From positions 1 to 42,456 of the IMG/VR virus record IMGVR_UViG_3300017697_000030: a stretch of 42,456 nucleotides of DNA, one strand, 5' to 3'. Under the pieces are notes generated by a model. That model was not told where the DNA came from. It ran no database searches and was given only the letters and a program-made list of their open reading frames with translations. The position numbers and the translations under genes were made by a program. Within the stretch, counting starts at the first letter, position 1; each line of letters opens with the position of its first letter. Origin of the DNA: a virus. Positions 8,527 through 15,155 of this stretch are shown piece by piece.

Positions 8527-8657
8527 TGCCCAGCACTTTTCAACCAACAATCTATACTGACCGGAGTATTTAAATAGAGCAGAGCAGCTAATAGTTTATT
8601 TTATTTACTCCCGCCATATACTATAGACGAACGCTTTGTGCCGGGCAGCCCGGGCAG
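8517..8657. repeat. 20-bp inverted repeat flanking a 101-bp AT-rich core
   Basis: The left arm CTGCCCGGGCTGCCCAGCAC (8517-8536) and right arm (8638-8657) are inverted copies with a single mismatch. The interior (8537-8637) is visibly AT-rich, with runs such as GTTTATTTTATTTA, amid GC-rich surroundings. The shape suggests an unwinding element bracketed by initiator sites, but a small mobile remnant cannot be excluded. Confidence 0.65.
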
Positions 8658-8771
8658 CGGCTCGAAACACGTAGGTGCAAGCTGGGTTTTCGCTGCCCAG
8701 CAGAGCAGTAAAGCGTTTAGCTTATTAACCTGGTTCTACCTGGGCATCCACTGCCCGGGCACATTCTTTCC

Positions 8772-8800
8772 TTGACAGGATACCCTACATGTAGTACCTT
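8772..8800 (+). promoter_or_regulatory. Promoter with palindromic operator in its spacer
   Basis: Perfect -35 TTGACA (8772-8777), 17-bp spacer, -10-like TACCTT (8795-8800). The spacer holds the palindrome CTACATGTAG (8785-8794), part of the NrdR-box-like element, so a bound protein would block RNA polymerase. It should drive the zinc-ribbon/DUF927 operon starting at 8853. Confidence 0.65.
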
Positions 8801-8852
8801 CTACCCATGAGCACAATCAAAGCCTTCTTCCTCCCACAAGAGAGGTCCGACC

Positions 8853-9095
8853 ATGTACTGTCCTAAGTGCAACACCAACACACGGGTCCTCTCCTCCCGC
8901 CGACACGATCACCCGCGCGGATGCTTAGCCGCCCGGCTCGCCAGGGAAGCCGCGTCCTGGTTCACGATGGACTGGGTATCTCGGGAGCGTAAGTGCAAGA
9001 ACCCCGAGTGCGACTGGCGCGGAGCCACGATCGAGCTCCTCACGGAAGACCTGACCGCCGGCTGGCGGGCACGATACGCACGCCGGAACAAATGA
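8853..9095 (+). CDS. Small zinc-ribbon regulator, Ogr/Delta- or NrdR-like
   Basis: 80 residues beginning MYCPKCNTNTRVLSSRR, with a second knuckle CKNPEC (C48, C53) followed by DWRGATIEL. The Cx2C...Cx4C layout and the SR after the first knuckle match the Ogr/Delta phage activators (CPxC, xRxSR, CQNxNC). The same region also resembles the N-terminal zinc ribbon of NrdR, but there is no ATP-cone domain. It is therefore probably a DNA-binding transcription regulator. GAGAGG lies 7 nt before the ATG, and the gene overlaps the DUF927 gene as ATGA. Its own promoter carries a palindromic operator, so autoregulation is plausible. Confidence 0.65.
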   Translation: MYCPKCNTNTRVLSSRRHDHPRGCLAARLAREAASWFTMDWVSRERKCKNPECDWRGATIELLTEDLTAGWRARYARRNK

Positions 9096-10564
9096 GCGAG
9101 CTGCTCCCCTACCCGCCGGACATGTCCGCACTACCGGAGGCTAAGCACTGGGGCTGGACCGATGACCGCTGCCTCCAGTACCTGCACCCCGACGGCTACC
9201 TCACCGCTACCGGACTACCTCTCGAGTACCGACCACCCTCCCCGGGCCCCCGGAACACGACCGTTAAACACGCCGGCGGCGAGTACAACCGCTCCACCCA
9301 GGCGGGCACATGGGAGGGCTGGTTAGAGGCGGCGCACGTGGCGGCGGATTACCCGCATGCTTACAGCGCTCTCTACACGTCGATCGCCTCGCTCCTCCTG
9401 CCCATACTCGAAGTCGACAACTTCGGGATGGAGCTCTGTTCCATGACGAGCACGGGCAAGACCACTGCCCTTCACTTAGCGATGTCCGCCTGGGGAGACT
9501 ACTACGACCTATACTCCTGCTGGGGCGACGGAGCGAGCCACCTCTACAAAGAGAGCTGCCAGGGCAGCGTACCCCGGACTCGCGACGAGGCTCAGCTCGC
9601 AACAACCAAGTCTCTCAAGAACTGGGTCTACAGCGTATCCGCTGGCCGGTTCGGCTCTTCGCGTTGGCGCAGCACCTTCTTCTCCGCGGGCGAGACCCCT
9701 GCCGGAGACCGGACCAAGATGCCCGGTATCTACGCTCGGGTAGTTTCCCTACGCGGTCCGCCCTTCGGGCACGACACAGCCCGCGGCGGCGAGGCAGCGG
9801 AAGAGGTGAATCAGATCTGCCGTTACCACTACGGGCACTTGTCCGTTCGGATGGCAAGCTACATGGTCGAGTACCACGACCGTCTATACCCAGCGCTAAA
9901 GGCCGCTTTCATCGGACGGTTTAACGAGCTGGTGCAGCGGCAATCCTCGGGCGCTTTCCGGCGGCACGCCCGCTACCTCGCGGCGATCCACGTGGCCGGT
10001 GACCTGGCTCACTCCCTCGGGCTACCGAGACCGCGGAGCTCCCTGTCCCCGCCGGACCTCCTGTACCGCAGCGCTGTGGACTGCTCGGGATGCGCCGACC
10101 TCCCCCGCAGGGCATTCGTACACATGTGCTTGTTCCTTAGAAGCAGGCAGGAGAACTTCCTCCAGCAGACCGTCGAGGGCTACACATCCCACACAGCGCT
10201 GCGCTTCGATTACCCGACGGAAGATCTTGCTGGTATCTGGGACTACGACAACCCATCCTGGCAGAGACTCTCCGTACTCCGCGGGTTTCTACACAGGAAC
10301 AAGGCTTCCCTGTACACATGGCAGGCGCGATACACAGACACCTGGGAAGCTCGGGGCTACATCATCTCGGGCACGGCCCGCCACCTGAAGGCCGCAAAGA
10401 AGCTGCACCTCGCTAATCAGAATAGGAGGCAGCACACCTTCGCGGTTACACGGTCGCCGGTGCTGAACCTCTCGGGATTCCACGTGCAACGGGAGGAATA
10501 CGAGCGAGCGTTAGAGGAGGCTCCCACCACCCACCCCGTCCTTTCAGCGCAGTACCCGAGCTGA
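9092..10564 (+). CDS. DUF927-type ATPase (putative helicase)
   Basis: 490 residues. GTWEGWLEA and FGMELCSMTSTGKTTALHLA, with Walker A around G122-K123-T124-T125, then MSAWGD, reproduce the DUF927 core. RDEAQ (164-168) may supply the acidic Walker B residues, and GETPAGDRTKMPGIYARVV a later ATPase segment. DUF927 proteins are plasmid- and phage-associated helicase-like ATPases. The ATG at 9092 overlaps the upstream stop. Codon use looks more GC-rich at third positions than in the leftward replication genes, which could mean separate acquisition. It lies across the candidate origin from the primase-helicase, so the phage carries two replication-type ATPases in divergent orientation. Confidence 0.8.
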   Translation: MSELLPYPPDMSALPEAKHWGWTDDRCLQYLHPDGYLTATGLPLEYRPPSPGPRNTTVKHAGGEYNRSTQAGTWEGWLEAAHVAADYPHAYSALYTSIASLLLPILEVDNFGMELCSMTSTGKTTALHLAMSAWGDYYDLYSCWGDGASHLYKESCQGSVPRTRDEAQLATTKSLKNWVYSVSAGRFGSSRWRSTFFSAGETPAGDRTKMPGIYARVVSLRGPPFGHDTARGGEAAEEVNQICRYHYGHLSVRMASYMVEYHDRLYPALKAAFIGRFNELVQRQSSGAFRRHARYLAAIHVAGDLAHSLGLPRPRSSLSPPDLLYRSAVDCSGCADLPRRAFVHMCLFLRSRQENFLQQTVEGYTSHTALRFDYPTEDLAGIWDYDNPSWQRLSVLRGFLHRNKASLYTWQARYTDTWEARGYIISGTARHLKAAKKLHLANQNRRQHTFAVTRSPVLNLSGFHVQREEYERALEEAPTTHPVLSAQYPS

Positions 10565-10565
10565 C

Positions 10566-10660
10566 GTCCCTCGGGCGGAAGGAGGGACCCGATACAATGA
10601 CGCGGTTACCCCACCGGGCCCCGCGCACACGCTTTGCGCTAATGAGCGGAAGTAACCGCG
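10566..10660. terminator. Convergent inverted repeats, possible bidirectional terminator
   Basis: Between two convergent genes. GTCCCTC/GAGGGAC (10566-10588) forms a 7-bp hairpin. CGCGGTTAC (10601-10609) and GTAACCGCG (10652-10660) form a perfect 9-bp outer arm, and GCGC arms lie inside. No strong T tract follows, so termination is inferred from position and symmetry. Confidence 0.45.
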
Positions 10661-10674
10661 AACACAGTAACAGC

Positions 10675-11259
10675 TTATAGAACCGGGGTCGCCCAGCACG
10701 GCGGGTTCTTCTTCCCAAGTCTGATCACATGCGCTCGATCTAAGTGCACCCAGCTGTCCGAGATCTCCACGTGCTTGCGACCCAGCCTCACCGGGGCATC
10801 GACCTTCTTGGCAAGCCAACCCACCTCGGGCCACTTGTCCTGCACAGCCACCTCGGGCTTGTACCAGGCAGATGGTTTCTCGGGTAAGGCGAGCGTCACC
10901 ACGGGATGGTCACGGGGAACCAGCCTCTTCATAAGAGCCATACGCTCGAAGAGAGGGAGCTCACTCACCACGTCATGCACCACGATGTGGCCTGCTCGAT
11001 CCCTTCTCCGGGTACCCATCACCAGCGTCCCAAGCAGCAGCTCGCCCTCGAAGTTCATCGGAGCCTCGCGGAACCAGACGGGGTTGAACTTAATCGACCT
11101 TCTCAGTCCGTCGTATACCGTGCACCTCCCTACGATAACCGGTCTTCTCATACCCTCGGATGGAACCCACGGCTGCAACACCCACCCCTCGGGCAGTGAC
11201 CACGCTTCGGCCTTCTTATCGGGAGGACAGGGCAACGGGATATATCCTGCGCTCGTCAT
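10675..11259 (-). CDS. Hypothetical protein, faint nucleotidyltransferase/ligase resemblance
   Basis: 194 residues, not firmly recognised. The stretch NFEGELLLGT followed by IVVHDVVSELPLFERMALMKRL recalls the GEL and later strands of ATP-dependent ligases and capping enzymes. The adenylated lysine motif KxDG is missing (CTVYDGLRR sits where it might be), so an active ligase is unlikely; it may be a degenerate or divergent relative. GGAG precedes the ATG, which overlaps the next upstream gene as ATGA. It is the last gene of a leftward operon running from about 13759. Confidence 0.6.
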   Translation of the reverse strand: MTSAGYIPLPCPPDKKAEAWSLPEGWVLQPWVPSEGMRRPVIVGRCTVYDGLRRSIKFNPVWFREAPMNFEGELLLGTLVMGTRRRDRAGHIVVHDVVSELPLFERMALMKRLVPRDHPVVTLALPEKPSAWYKPEVAVQDKWPEVGWLAKKVDAPVRLGRKHVEISDSWVHLDRAHVIRLGKKNPPCWATPVL

Positions 11260-11534
11260 GCTTGAGCTCCCCCCTCTACACCGGGCAACGTGGCAAGCAC
11301 CGTAGCGTTGTAGATGTCCTCGAGAGCGGCCTCGAAGAACTCCAGAGCTTGCTCGCCCGTCAGCCCCGCGGCGTAGGCTCCCGCCCCTGCGATCACCATC
11401 GTCTCGTACATGAAGTCTAAGCAGTCTTCTCTCGATTCCGACATGCCGTACTTCATCAGGGTTTCTAACATCGCGTGTCTAATCTCCCGCGCTGTCTCTG
11501 ACTGCCCGGGCTCCCAGCTTTTCTTCTTACCCAT
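11256..11534 (-). CDS. Hypothetical protein
   Basis: 92 residues, mostly helical by pattern (EIRHAMLETLMKYG, ALEFFEAALEDIYNATVLATL), with an Ala/Gly-rich centre. No family recognised. It is coupled to both neighbours: its stop overlaps the next start as ATGA, and its start lies inside the last codons of the zinc-ribbon gene upstream. AGGTGGTG precedes the ATG. Confidence 0.65.
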   Translation of the reverse strand: MGKKKSWEPGQSETAREIRHAMLETLMKYGMSESREDCLDFMYETMVIAGAGAYAAGLTGEQALEFFEAALEDIYNATVLATLPGVEGGAQA

Positions 11535-11739
11535 GATTCACCACCTTCTTGTGTTGTTCGTCGGGATACACGCGGAGCTTCACGAAGCAGTGCTCCTCGC
11601 AGTTGTGGCACCATTGCGTCTCTGCGCTGCTGCCTGAGCCATACCAGTCGTCTGACTCACCTGTGTTCGGGTTAACCCACATGGCAACTTGGATGTCTTC
11701 GCTGCCGCACTCTACACACATGTATACTTCTCTCGCCAT
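11527..11739 (-). CDS. Small zinc-ribbon protein
   Basis: 70 residues (MAREVYMCVECGS...). Two CxxC pairs (CVEC near the N-terminus and CHNC in the middle) indicate a zinc ribbon that may bind nucleic acid or protein; no family assigned. The start overlaps the previous stop as TGATG and is preceded by AGGAGGTGAGTG, one of several nearly identical start cassettes in this operon. Confidence 0.7.
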   Translation of the reverse strand: MAREVYMCVECGSEDIQVAMWVNPNTGESDDWYGSGSSAETQWCHNCEEHCFVKLRVYPDEQHKKVVNHG

Positions 11740-12206
11740 CACTCACCTCCTACGAGGACAAGCCTGTTGCGGGGGACACCGGTCTTCAGACCCTTGGCCA
11801 TGCGGGCTGCGTACACAGCCTCTCGGACCGTGGGAATCTCCTCCTCGGTTAGCCAGACCTCACGGACCTTCGCTTCTGTGGAGCCCAGCCCCAAGAGCTT
11901 GGCCTGACGAACGTAGTCTGCGCCCCCGTACCGGTACTCCTTCCGGTCGGCGTATATCGCGCCGTCCCGGTATCTGTATCTCCGGGTCTTGATGTTGGAC
12001 CCGGTGTCCGGTCCAGTCTTCAGCTCGGATTCCTCGTTGGGGCAGGGCTCCTTCACCCTACGCACGAGGGCCATCTCGTGGACCTCTATGTCCGGGTATC
12101 CAGCCAGGGATTCTAAAAGCTCCTCTGCATCCCAAGTATTGGGGTCTCCCTCGCTGGAGTCGATGACTATGATTCCGCTGATGTTTATCTGATATACCTT
12201 TTGCAT
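11739..12206 (-). CDS. Hypothetical protein
   Basis: 155 residues, starting MQKVYQINISGIIVIDSSEG. The ATG at 12206 is preferred because GGAAG precedes it by 6 nt; the longer frame to 12263 lacks an SD. A beta-rich first half is followed by a basic Tyr/Arg segment (TRRYRYRDGAIYADRKEYRYGG) and a C-terminal region with WLTEEEIPTVREAVYAARMAKG. No known domain recognised. It precedes the zinc-ribbon gene with a TGATG overlap. Confidence 0.65.
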   Translation of the reverse strand: MQKVYQINISGIIVIDSSEGDPNTWDAEELLESLAGYPDIEVHEMALVRRVKEPCPNEESELKTGPDTGSNIKTRRYRYRDGAIYADRKEYRYGGADYVRQAKLLGLGSTEAKVREVWLTEEEIPTVREAVYAARMAKGLKTGVPRNRLVLVGGE

Positions 12207-12250
12207 TTCTATCTTCCTTCGTTCAAGTTCAGGGTTTCTAACAGGACTTC

Positions 12251-12568
12251 TCACTTGTCCCATTGCTTCAAGTGCTCGACTACTTCGTCCAGCGTGACGC
12301 GCACACCATGTGCGCTGTTAAGTTTTCGGTTGAGTCCAGACAGGTCATCAATCCACATCCTCACTCGCCGGGACTCTGGCTCGTCGACGGGCTCCTTGGG
12401 CTCGGCCAGGACATCCTCGACCCGACTCAGGACTTGACTGAGCACCTCCAGCTTGCCTTCCAAACTGTTTGCTCGTCTCTCTTCCTCGGACCCGTCCTCT
12501 GATTCCAGGAGCTCTAATCTAATCTGGTCTTCTATTTGCGCGAACGCATCCCACATAGCGTCAATCAT
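12251..12568 (-). CDS. Hypothetical acidic helical protein
   Basis: 105 residues rich in Glu and Leu with heptad-like spacing (EGKLEVLSQVLSRVEDVL), suggesting a short coiled coil. No family recognised. GGAGGTGAGCG precedes the ATG, which overlaps the upstream stop as ATGA. Confidence 0.65.
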   Translation of the reverse strand: MIDAMWDAFAQIEDQIRLELLESEDGSEEERRANSLEGKLEVLSQVLSRVEDVLAEPKEPVDEPESRRVRMWIDDLSGLNRKLNSAHGVRVTLDEVVEHLKQWDK

Positions 12569-12780
12569 CGCTCACCTCCCTTGTCGATTAAGCGCTGCGC
12601 TCGGTTGAGCCTTTCGACGACCCACTCGTCGCCGTCGTTGACCAGCTCCCAGACCATCGTGTCTATGTCTCCGTACTCGGTCAGGTCCAGCAGGTCCTTC
12701 ACGGATTCTCTCAGCTCATCGCGCTCATCCTTCAAAGCGTTCCACTTCCAAACAGGTATCTCAATAGTAGGCACACCCAT
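12565..12780 (-). CDS. Hypothetical protein
   Basis: 71 residues (MGVPTIEIPVWKWNALKDERDELRESVKDLLDL...), charged and probably helical. The ATG at 12780 overlaps the stop of the upstream 42-residue gene as TGATG and follows GGAGGTGAG; a GTG one codon earlier is less likely. Confidence 0.65.
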   Translation of the reverse strand: MGVPTIEIPVWKWNALKDERDELRESVKDLLDLTEYGDIDTMVWELVNDGDEWVVERLNRAQRLIDKGGER

Positions 12781-12908
12781 CACTCACCTCCCTTGACTTG
12801 TCCGCGACAAGCCTTCTTGTTCTTCTGCTTCTTCTTGTCGGGCATCGCGCCCGCCTTCCGATTGTGTGCGTGAACCGCAATCCAGTTTCGCTTCTTAAGC
12901 TTGGCCAT
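12780..12908 (-). CDS. Small basic conserved phage protein (42 residues)
   Basis: A short gene with the sequence pattern KLKKRNWIAVHAHNRKAGAM followed by DKKKQKNKKACRG. The N-W-I-A-V-H-A-H motif and trailing DKKK...NK.AC are familiar from small basic phage proteins of unknown function. Its charge suggests nucleic-acid binding, which is inference only. The start follows GAGGAGGTGAGC and overlaps the tail of the upstream gene by 14 nt; the stop overlaps the next start. Confidence 0.7.
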   Translation of the reverse strand: MAKLKKRNWIAVHAHNRKAGAMPDKKKQKNKKACRGQVKGGE

Positions 12909-13038
12909 TGCTCACCTCCTCATCCGAGAACTCCCTGTCCACGACTGCTTGAATCTCCCAGGACTCATCGACGAATCCCTTGTCTGCTAACTTGGAGAGG
13001 AGCTTTGAAATCTCCTCAATGATCTGTTCGGTTGTCAC
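12895..13038 (-). CDS. Hypothetical small acidic protein (47 residues)
   Basis: Starts at a GTG that overlaps the preceding stop as GTGA and follows GGAGG by 6 nt. The product begins MTTEQIIEEISKLLSKLADKG and is acidic with one amphipathic helix. Its stop lies inside the following gene. No family recognised; the tight overlaps on both sides support it as real. Confidence 0.6.
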   Translation of the reverse strand: MTTEQIIEEISKLLSKLADKGFVDESWEIQAVVDREFSDEEVSNGQA

Positions 13039-13385
13039 GCGACACCTCCGTTGACTCTGTCGATTACCACTTGAGCTCTTTTGCTCGGTTGCTTTGTGAG
13101 GAACCCCCTTGCTCTCCCTGCCCCGTAGGGCACGGGTCGGTCGAACTGGTCTGCTGTCGGGTCGAGCACCTCACCCTCCGCAGTCTGAATCCACCAGTGA
13201 ACGCAGTCTCCCATGTTCACGGACATCGGCTTCAGGCCAGCCGACTTCCCACCCATCATGTGGTACAGCGCTTCGCTTGCAACGTAGCAGTGACCAGTCA
13301 TCGGGTGGGCTCCCGCCTCGACCTGCTTCCTGAAGACGGGCTTCAGCAAGCTCGGGTCGAGTACCTGTCTAATCTCGTTAATCAT
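13035..13385 (-). CDS. Conserved phage protein with transglutaminase/papain-like triad pattern
   Basis: 116 residues. GHCYVASEALYH (C33), CVHWWIQ (H63) and GEVLDPTADQF (D75) follow the Cys...HW...D order of small transglutaminase- or papain-like thiol enzymes, then YGAGRARGFLTKQPSKRAQ. I recall similar phage proteins annotated only as hypothetical. The catalytic assignment is inferred; substrate unknown. AAGGTGCAGC precedes the ATG, which overlaps the upstream stop as ATGA. Confidence 0.65.
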   Translation of the reverse strand: MINEIRQVLDPSLLKPVFRKQVEAGAHPMTGHCYVASEALYHMMGGKSAGLKPMSVNMGDCVHWWIQTAEGEVLDPTADQFDRPVPYGAGRARGFLTKQPSKRAQVVIDRVNGGVA

Positions 13386-13759
13386 GCTGCACCTTCCTTC
13401 GACAGGCGCATCGCATCTGCGATGATTCCCTGCATTTGAGACACTGCCTGTCTGAAGTGGTTCTTTCGGATCATTAGGAGGGGGTCAATCATTCCGGGTG
13501 TCTCTGCGAGCGCATCCACGGCAGGTAGGACGTGGTGTTGCAGCAGAGCCGACAGAAGCGCGTGGGCCTCGCGAGGATACAGCTCTTCGATGTCCTCCTC
13601 TTTGATCTCGACCGTGTGCTGCTCCTCATCGAACTCGACTGTGACGTCCGAGCTTACGTCGACGGTCTCGTCGCCGATGCTAATCTCGCCGGTGACTTCG
13701 ATGGTCCTCTCGTCGGGCTGGATGTGCTTGTAAACAGTAAATAGTGTGGTTGCTGACAT
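13382..13759 (-). CDS. Hypothetical protein, first gene of leftward operon
   Basis: 125 residues. The N-terminal half has regular alternating strands (RTIEVTGEISIGDETVDVSSDVTVEF) and the C-terminal half is helical. No family recognised. The start is preceded by CGGAGTCAGCC, a variant of the CGGAGTCAAYC leader found before other operon-leading genes here. It is transcribed from the divergent region at 13760-13979. Confidence 0.65.
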   Translation of the reverse strand: MSATTLFTVYKHIQPDERTIEVTGEISIGDETVDVSSDVTVEFDEEQHTVEIKEEDIEELYPREAHALLSALLQHHVLPAVDALAETPGMIDPLLMIRKNHFRQAVSQMQGIIADAMRLSKEGAA

Positions 13760-13787
13760 CTGGCTGACTCCGCTGAGCTAAATAAAT

Positions 13788-13811
13788 ATTATAACTATTA
13801 TAAGTATTATA
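13788..13811 (-). promoter_or_regulatory. Three perfect TATAAT boxes at 9-bp period
   Basis: Read leftward, TATAAT occurs at 13806-13811, 13797-13802 and 13788-13793, each followed by a 3-bp spacer, 30-55 bp upstream of the 13759 start. Besides offering -10 boxes, the array would melt easily. Confidence 0.5.
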
Positions 13812-13859
13812 ACTATTTCGATTACTCTGGTGAGAAGGGGTGATTCCCGACTCACTCAT

Positions 13860-13887
13860 AGTGTAACAGGTCCTACATGTAGTGCAA
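13860..13887 (-). promoter_or_regulatory. Promoter with NrdR-box-like spacer for the 13759 operon
   Basis: Leftward TTGCAC (13882-13887), 16-bp spacer, TACACT (13860-13865). The spacer contains CTACATGTAG. The -35 and palindrome are shared with the promoters at 15843-15871 and 16142-16170. Confidence 0.6.
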
Positions 13888-13964
13888 GTATTATTTTATA
13901 TTCGCAGTACTGCGCTCTATTTGACAACATTTATTTAGAGAGACGTGCATGCGCGTCGATACTG

Positions 13965-13973
13965 TGATATGAT
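13965..13973 (+). promoter_or_regulatory. Extended -10 promoter directly before the 13980 start
   Basis: TG-A-TATGAT (13965-13973). A start site 6-8 nt downstream would fall on or next to the ATG at 13980, giving a leaderless mRNA; no SD is present. Confidence 0.5.
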
Positions 13974-13979
13974 CTATGT

Positions 13980-14468
13980 ATGACCGAAGAACAGACAGCG
14001 CTGAGCCCCGAGACCCCCGGTATCGAGGAAGTTCTGCGCATGTTGCGCGCAGATGCGATGTTTGCGGCGACCCCCGAACTACGGGCGATCTGTTGTCGCC
14101 TGTTATCTGCGGGCTACACTCCCCGAGACACCGCTTTAAAGCTTAAAATACCGGAGAGCGTTATCTGGGGCTGGCGCGGCGAGGACGATATCAAGCAGGC
14201 GATTAACGACGGGAAAGAGCATCGTCGTAAGGTGCTCTCATCCCAGCTCGAAGGCGCCGCGATGGATGCGCTCGACGCTCTCCGCGGTGTGCTCGCCGAC
14301 CCGGACGTCCCGGCCCGGGATAAGATCAAGGCAGCGGAGGGGATCCTCGACCGCTGCGGGATTGCGCCGGCTACCAAGGCCGGAGCCGACCAACCAACCG
14401 GACCTGTGATAATCGATGTTGACTTCGATGAGCGCCTGGCCCGGATCGTAGCCACGGGACAGACCTGA
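13980..14468 (+). CDS. HTH DNA-binding protein, small-terminase-like
   Basis: 162 residues. CRLLSAGYTPRDTALKLKI followed by PESVIWGWRGEDDI is a helix-turn-helix of the type found in small terminase subunits, followed by a helical region (LEGAAMDALDALRGVLADPDVPARDKIKAAEGILDRCGI) that also occurs in those proteins. A small terminase would recognise the packaging site, but the gene is 14 kb from the large subunit, so a regulatory role is possible. It has no SD and sits at the expected transcription start of an extended -10 promoter, suggesting leaderless translation. Confidence 0.65.
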   Translation: MTEEQTALSPETPGIEEVLRMLRADAMFAATPELRAICCRLLSAGYTPRDTALKLKIPESVIWGWRGEDDIKQAINDGKEHRRKVLSSQLEGAAMDALDALRGVLADPDVPARDKIKAAEGILDRCGIAPATKAGADQPTGPVIIDVDFDERLARIVATGQT

Positions 14469-14785
14469 TGCACTGCAAAGACCCGCTCGCCCTCGCCCGG
14501 ATGTCTGCCGGAGCGCCGGACTTCTCCGGTCCCGGATTCTCTGAAGCTCGTAAGATTATTCTAATCGCGCCGGACATTTCCCCGGACATCCCGCAGGCGC
14601 CGGACACCGGACATGCCGGATCTAACGAGCATCATCAGGAGCTGCTTAAGATTGCCGACCAGCTCGACGACGCCTCCGAGAAACACGCGGGCCAAGCTAA
14701 ACGGATTCGTGAGCTTTGCGCTAAGATGATGGGCAAAGAAGAGGCCCCGCCCGATAGTACGGGCGAGGCCATGGAGCTCGAGTAG
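14468..14785 (+). CDS. Hypothetical protein
   Basis: 105 residues. It starts in a TGATG overlap with the HTH gene and lacks a clear SD, so it is probably translated by coupling. The first half is Pro/Ala/Asp-rich and is encoded partly by repeated CCGGACA words, including one exact CCGGACACCGGA (14600-14611). The second half is a charged helix (HHQELLKIADQLDDASEKHAGQAKRIRELCAKMMG). No family recognised. Confidence 0.5.
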   Translation: MHCKDPLALARMSAGAPDFSGPGFSEARKIILIAPDISPDIPQAPDTGHAGSNEHHQELLKIADQLDDASEKHAGQAKRIRELCAKMMGKEEAPPDSTGEAMELE

Positions 14786-14792
14786 GGCAGGG

Positions 14793-14870
14793 CTACAGCC
14801 CTAAGAAGAACCAGAGCCCCAGCGCGAAGCAGACGAAGCAGGCGAGGAGCTCGACGTTAGCGGCGCTCAT
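14793..14870 (-). CDS. Membrane micropeptide (25 residues), paralogue of 18839-18913
   Basis: Encodes MSAANVELLACFVCF... ending GLWFFLGL: one hydrophobic segment spanning nearly the whole peptide. A second micropeptide at 18839-18913 shares the pattern EL...FVCFA.GL(W/Y)FFL.L, which supports both as real genes. GAAGG lies 8 nt before the ATG. It is convergent with the 14785 gene and last in the short leftward group 15800-14793. It probably inserts in the cytoplasmic membrane; function unknown. Confidence 0.6.
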   Translation of the reverse strand: MSAANVELLACFVCFALGLWFFLGL

Positions 14871-14994
14871 CTTCGCGCCCTTCGTCGGGTACGTTCCCAG
14901 TATGCAAGCCGCTTAGTATATTTAAAGTAGAACATGAGACCTCCGGGTAGTTTTGAATCTTGCCCAGGATATGTGGTGTAGGGTTATTGCTTGG

Positions 14995-15141
14995 CTATCC
15001 CATATCGAGGATGGAATAGCGACCGTCCAAGCCTCGGTCAATAATCCAGCTAAGAGTGCTGATACCCTTGGCTTCCGCACGCTCGATGAATGCGACGGCC
15101 TCGGCCTCGGTATAGAAGATGTCGATAGTTTTCCAGTTCAT
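14995..15141 (-). CDS. Hypothetical protein (48 residues)
   Basis: Begins MNWKTIDIFYTEAEAVAFIERAEAKG and continues as a mixed alpha/beta pattern; no family recognised. GAGGAGTAACT precedes the ATG. It follows the GP88-like gene after 14 nt. A longer frame to 15246 overlaps that gene and has no SD. Confidence 0.65.
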   Translation of the reverse strand: MNWKTIDIFYTEAEAVAFIERAEAKGISTLSWIIDRGLDGRYSILDMG

Positions 15142-15155
15142 AGTTACTCCTCGGT

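Larger units (their letters stand above)
7818..8852. other. 1-kb intergenic region, candidate replication origin and divergent control region
   Basis: No convincing gene is found between the divergent primase-helicase and zinc-ribbon genes. The ORFs at 8049-8249 and 8281-8577 have no SD and no recognisable protein pattern. The region holds an NrdR-box-like site (8015-8030), a DnaA-box-like site (8337-8345), several CTGCCC(A/G)G motifs, a 50-bp direct repeat, a 20-bp inverted repeat around an AT-rich core, and a promoter for the rightward genes (8772-8800). This fits an origin and bidirectional switch, but function is inferred. Confidence 0.6.

Noticed and set aside
8281-8577. 98-codon plus-strand ORF
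   Set aside because: It runs through the direct repeats and inverted repeat arms; no SD, and its repeated Arg/Pro/Cys words simply mirror the DNA repeats.
8370-8762. CRISPR array
   Set aside because: Repeats are few, imperfect and not separated by uniform unique spacers; no cas gene beyond a Cas4-like phage nuclease.
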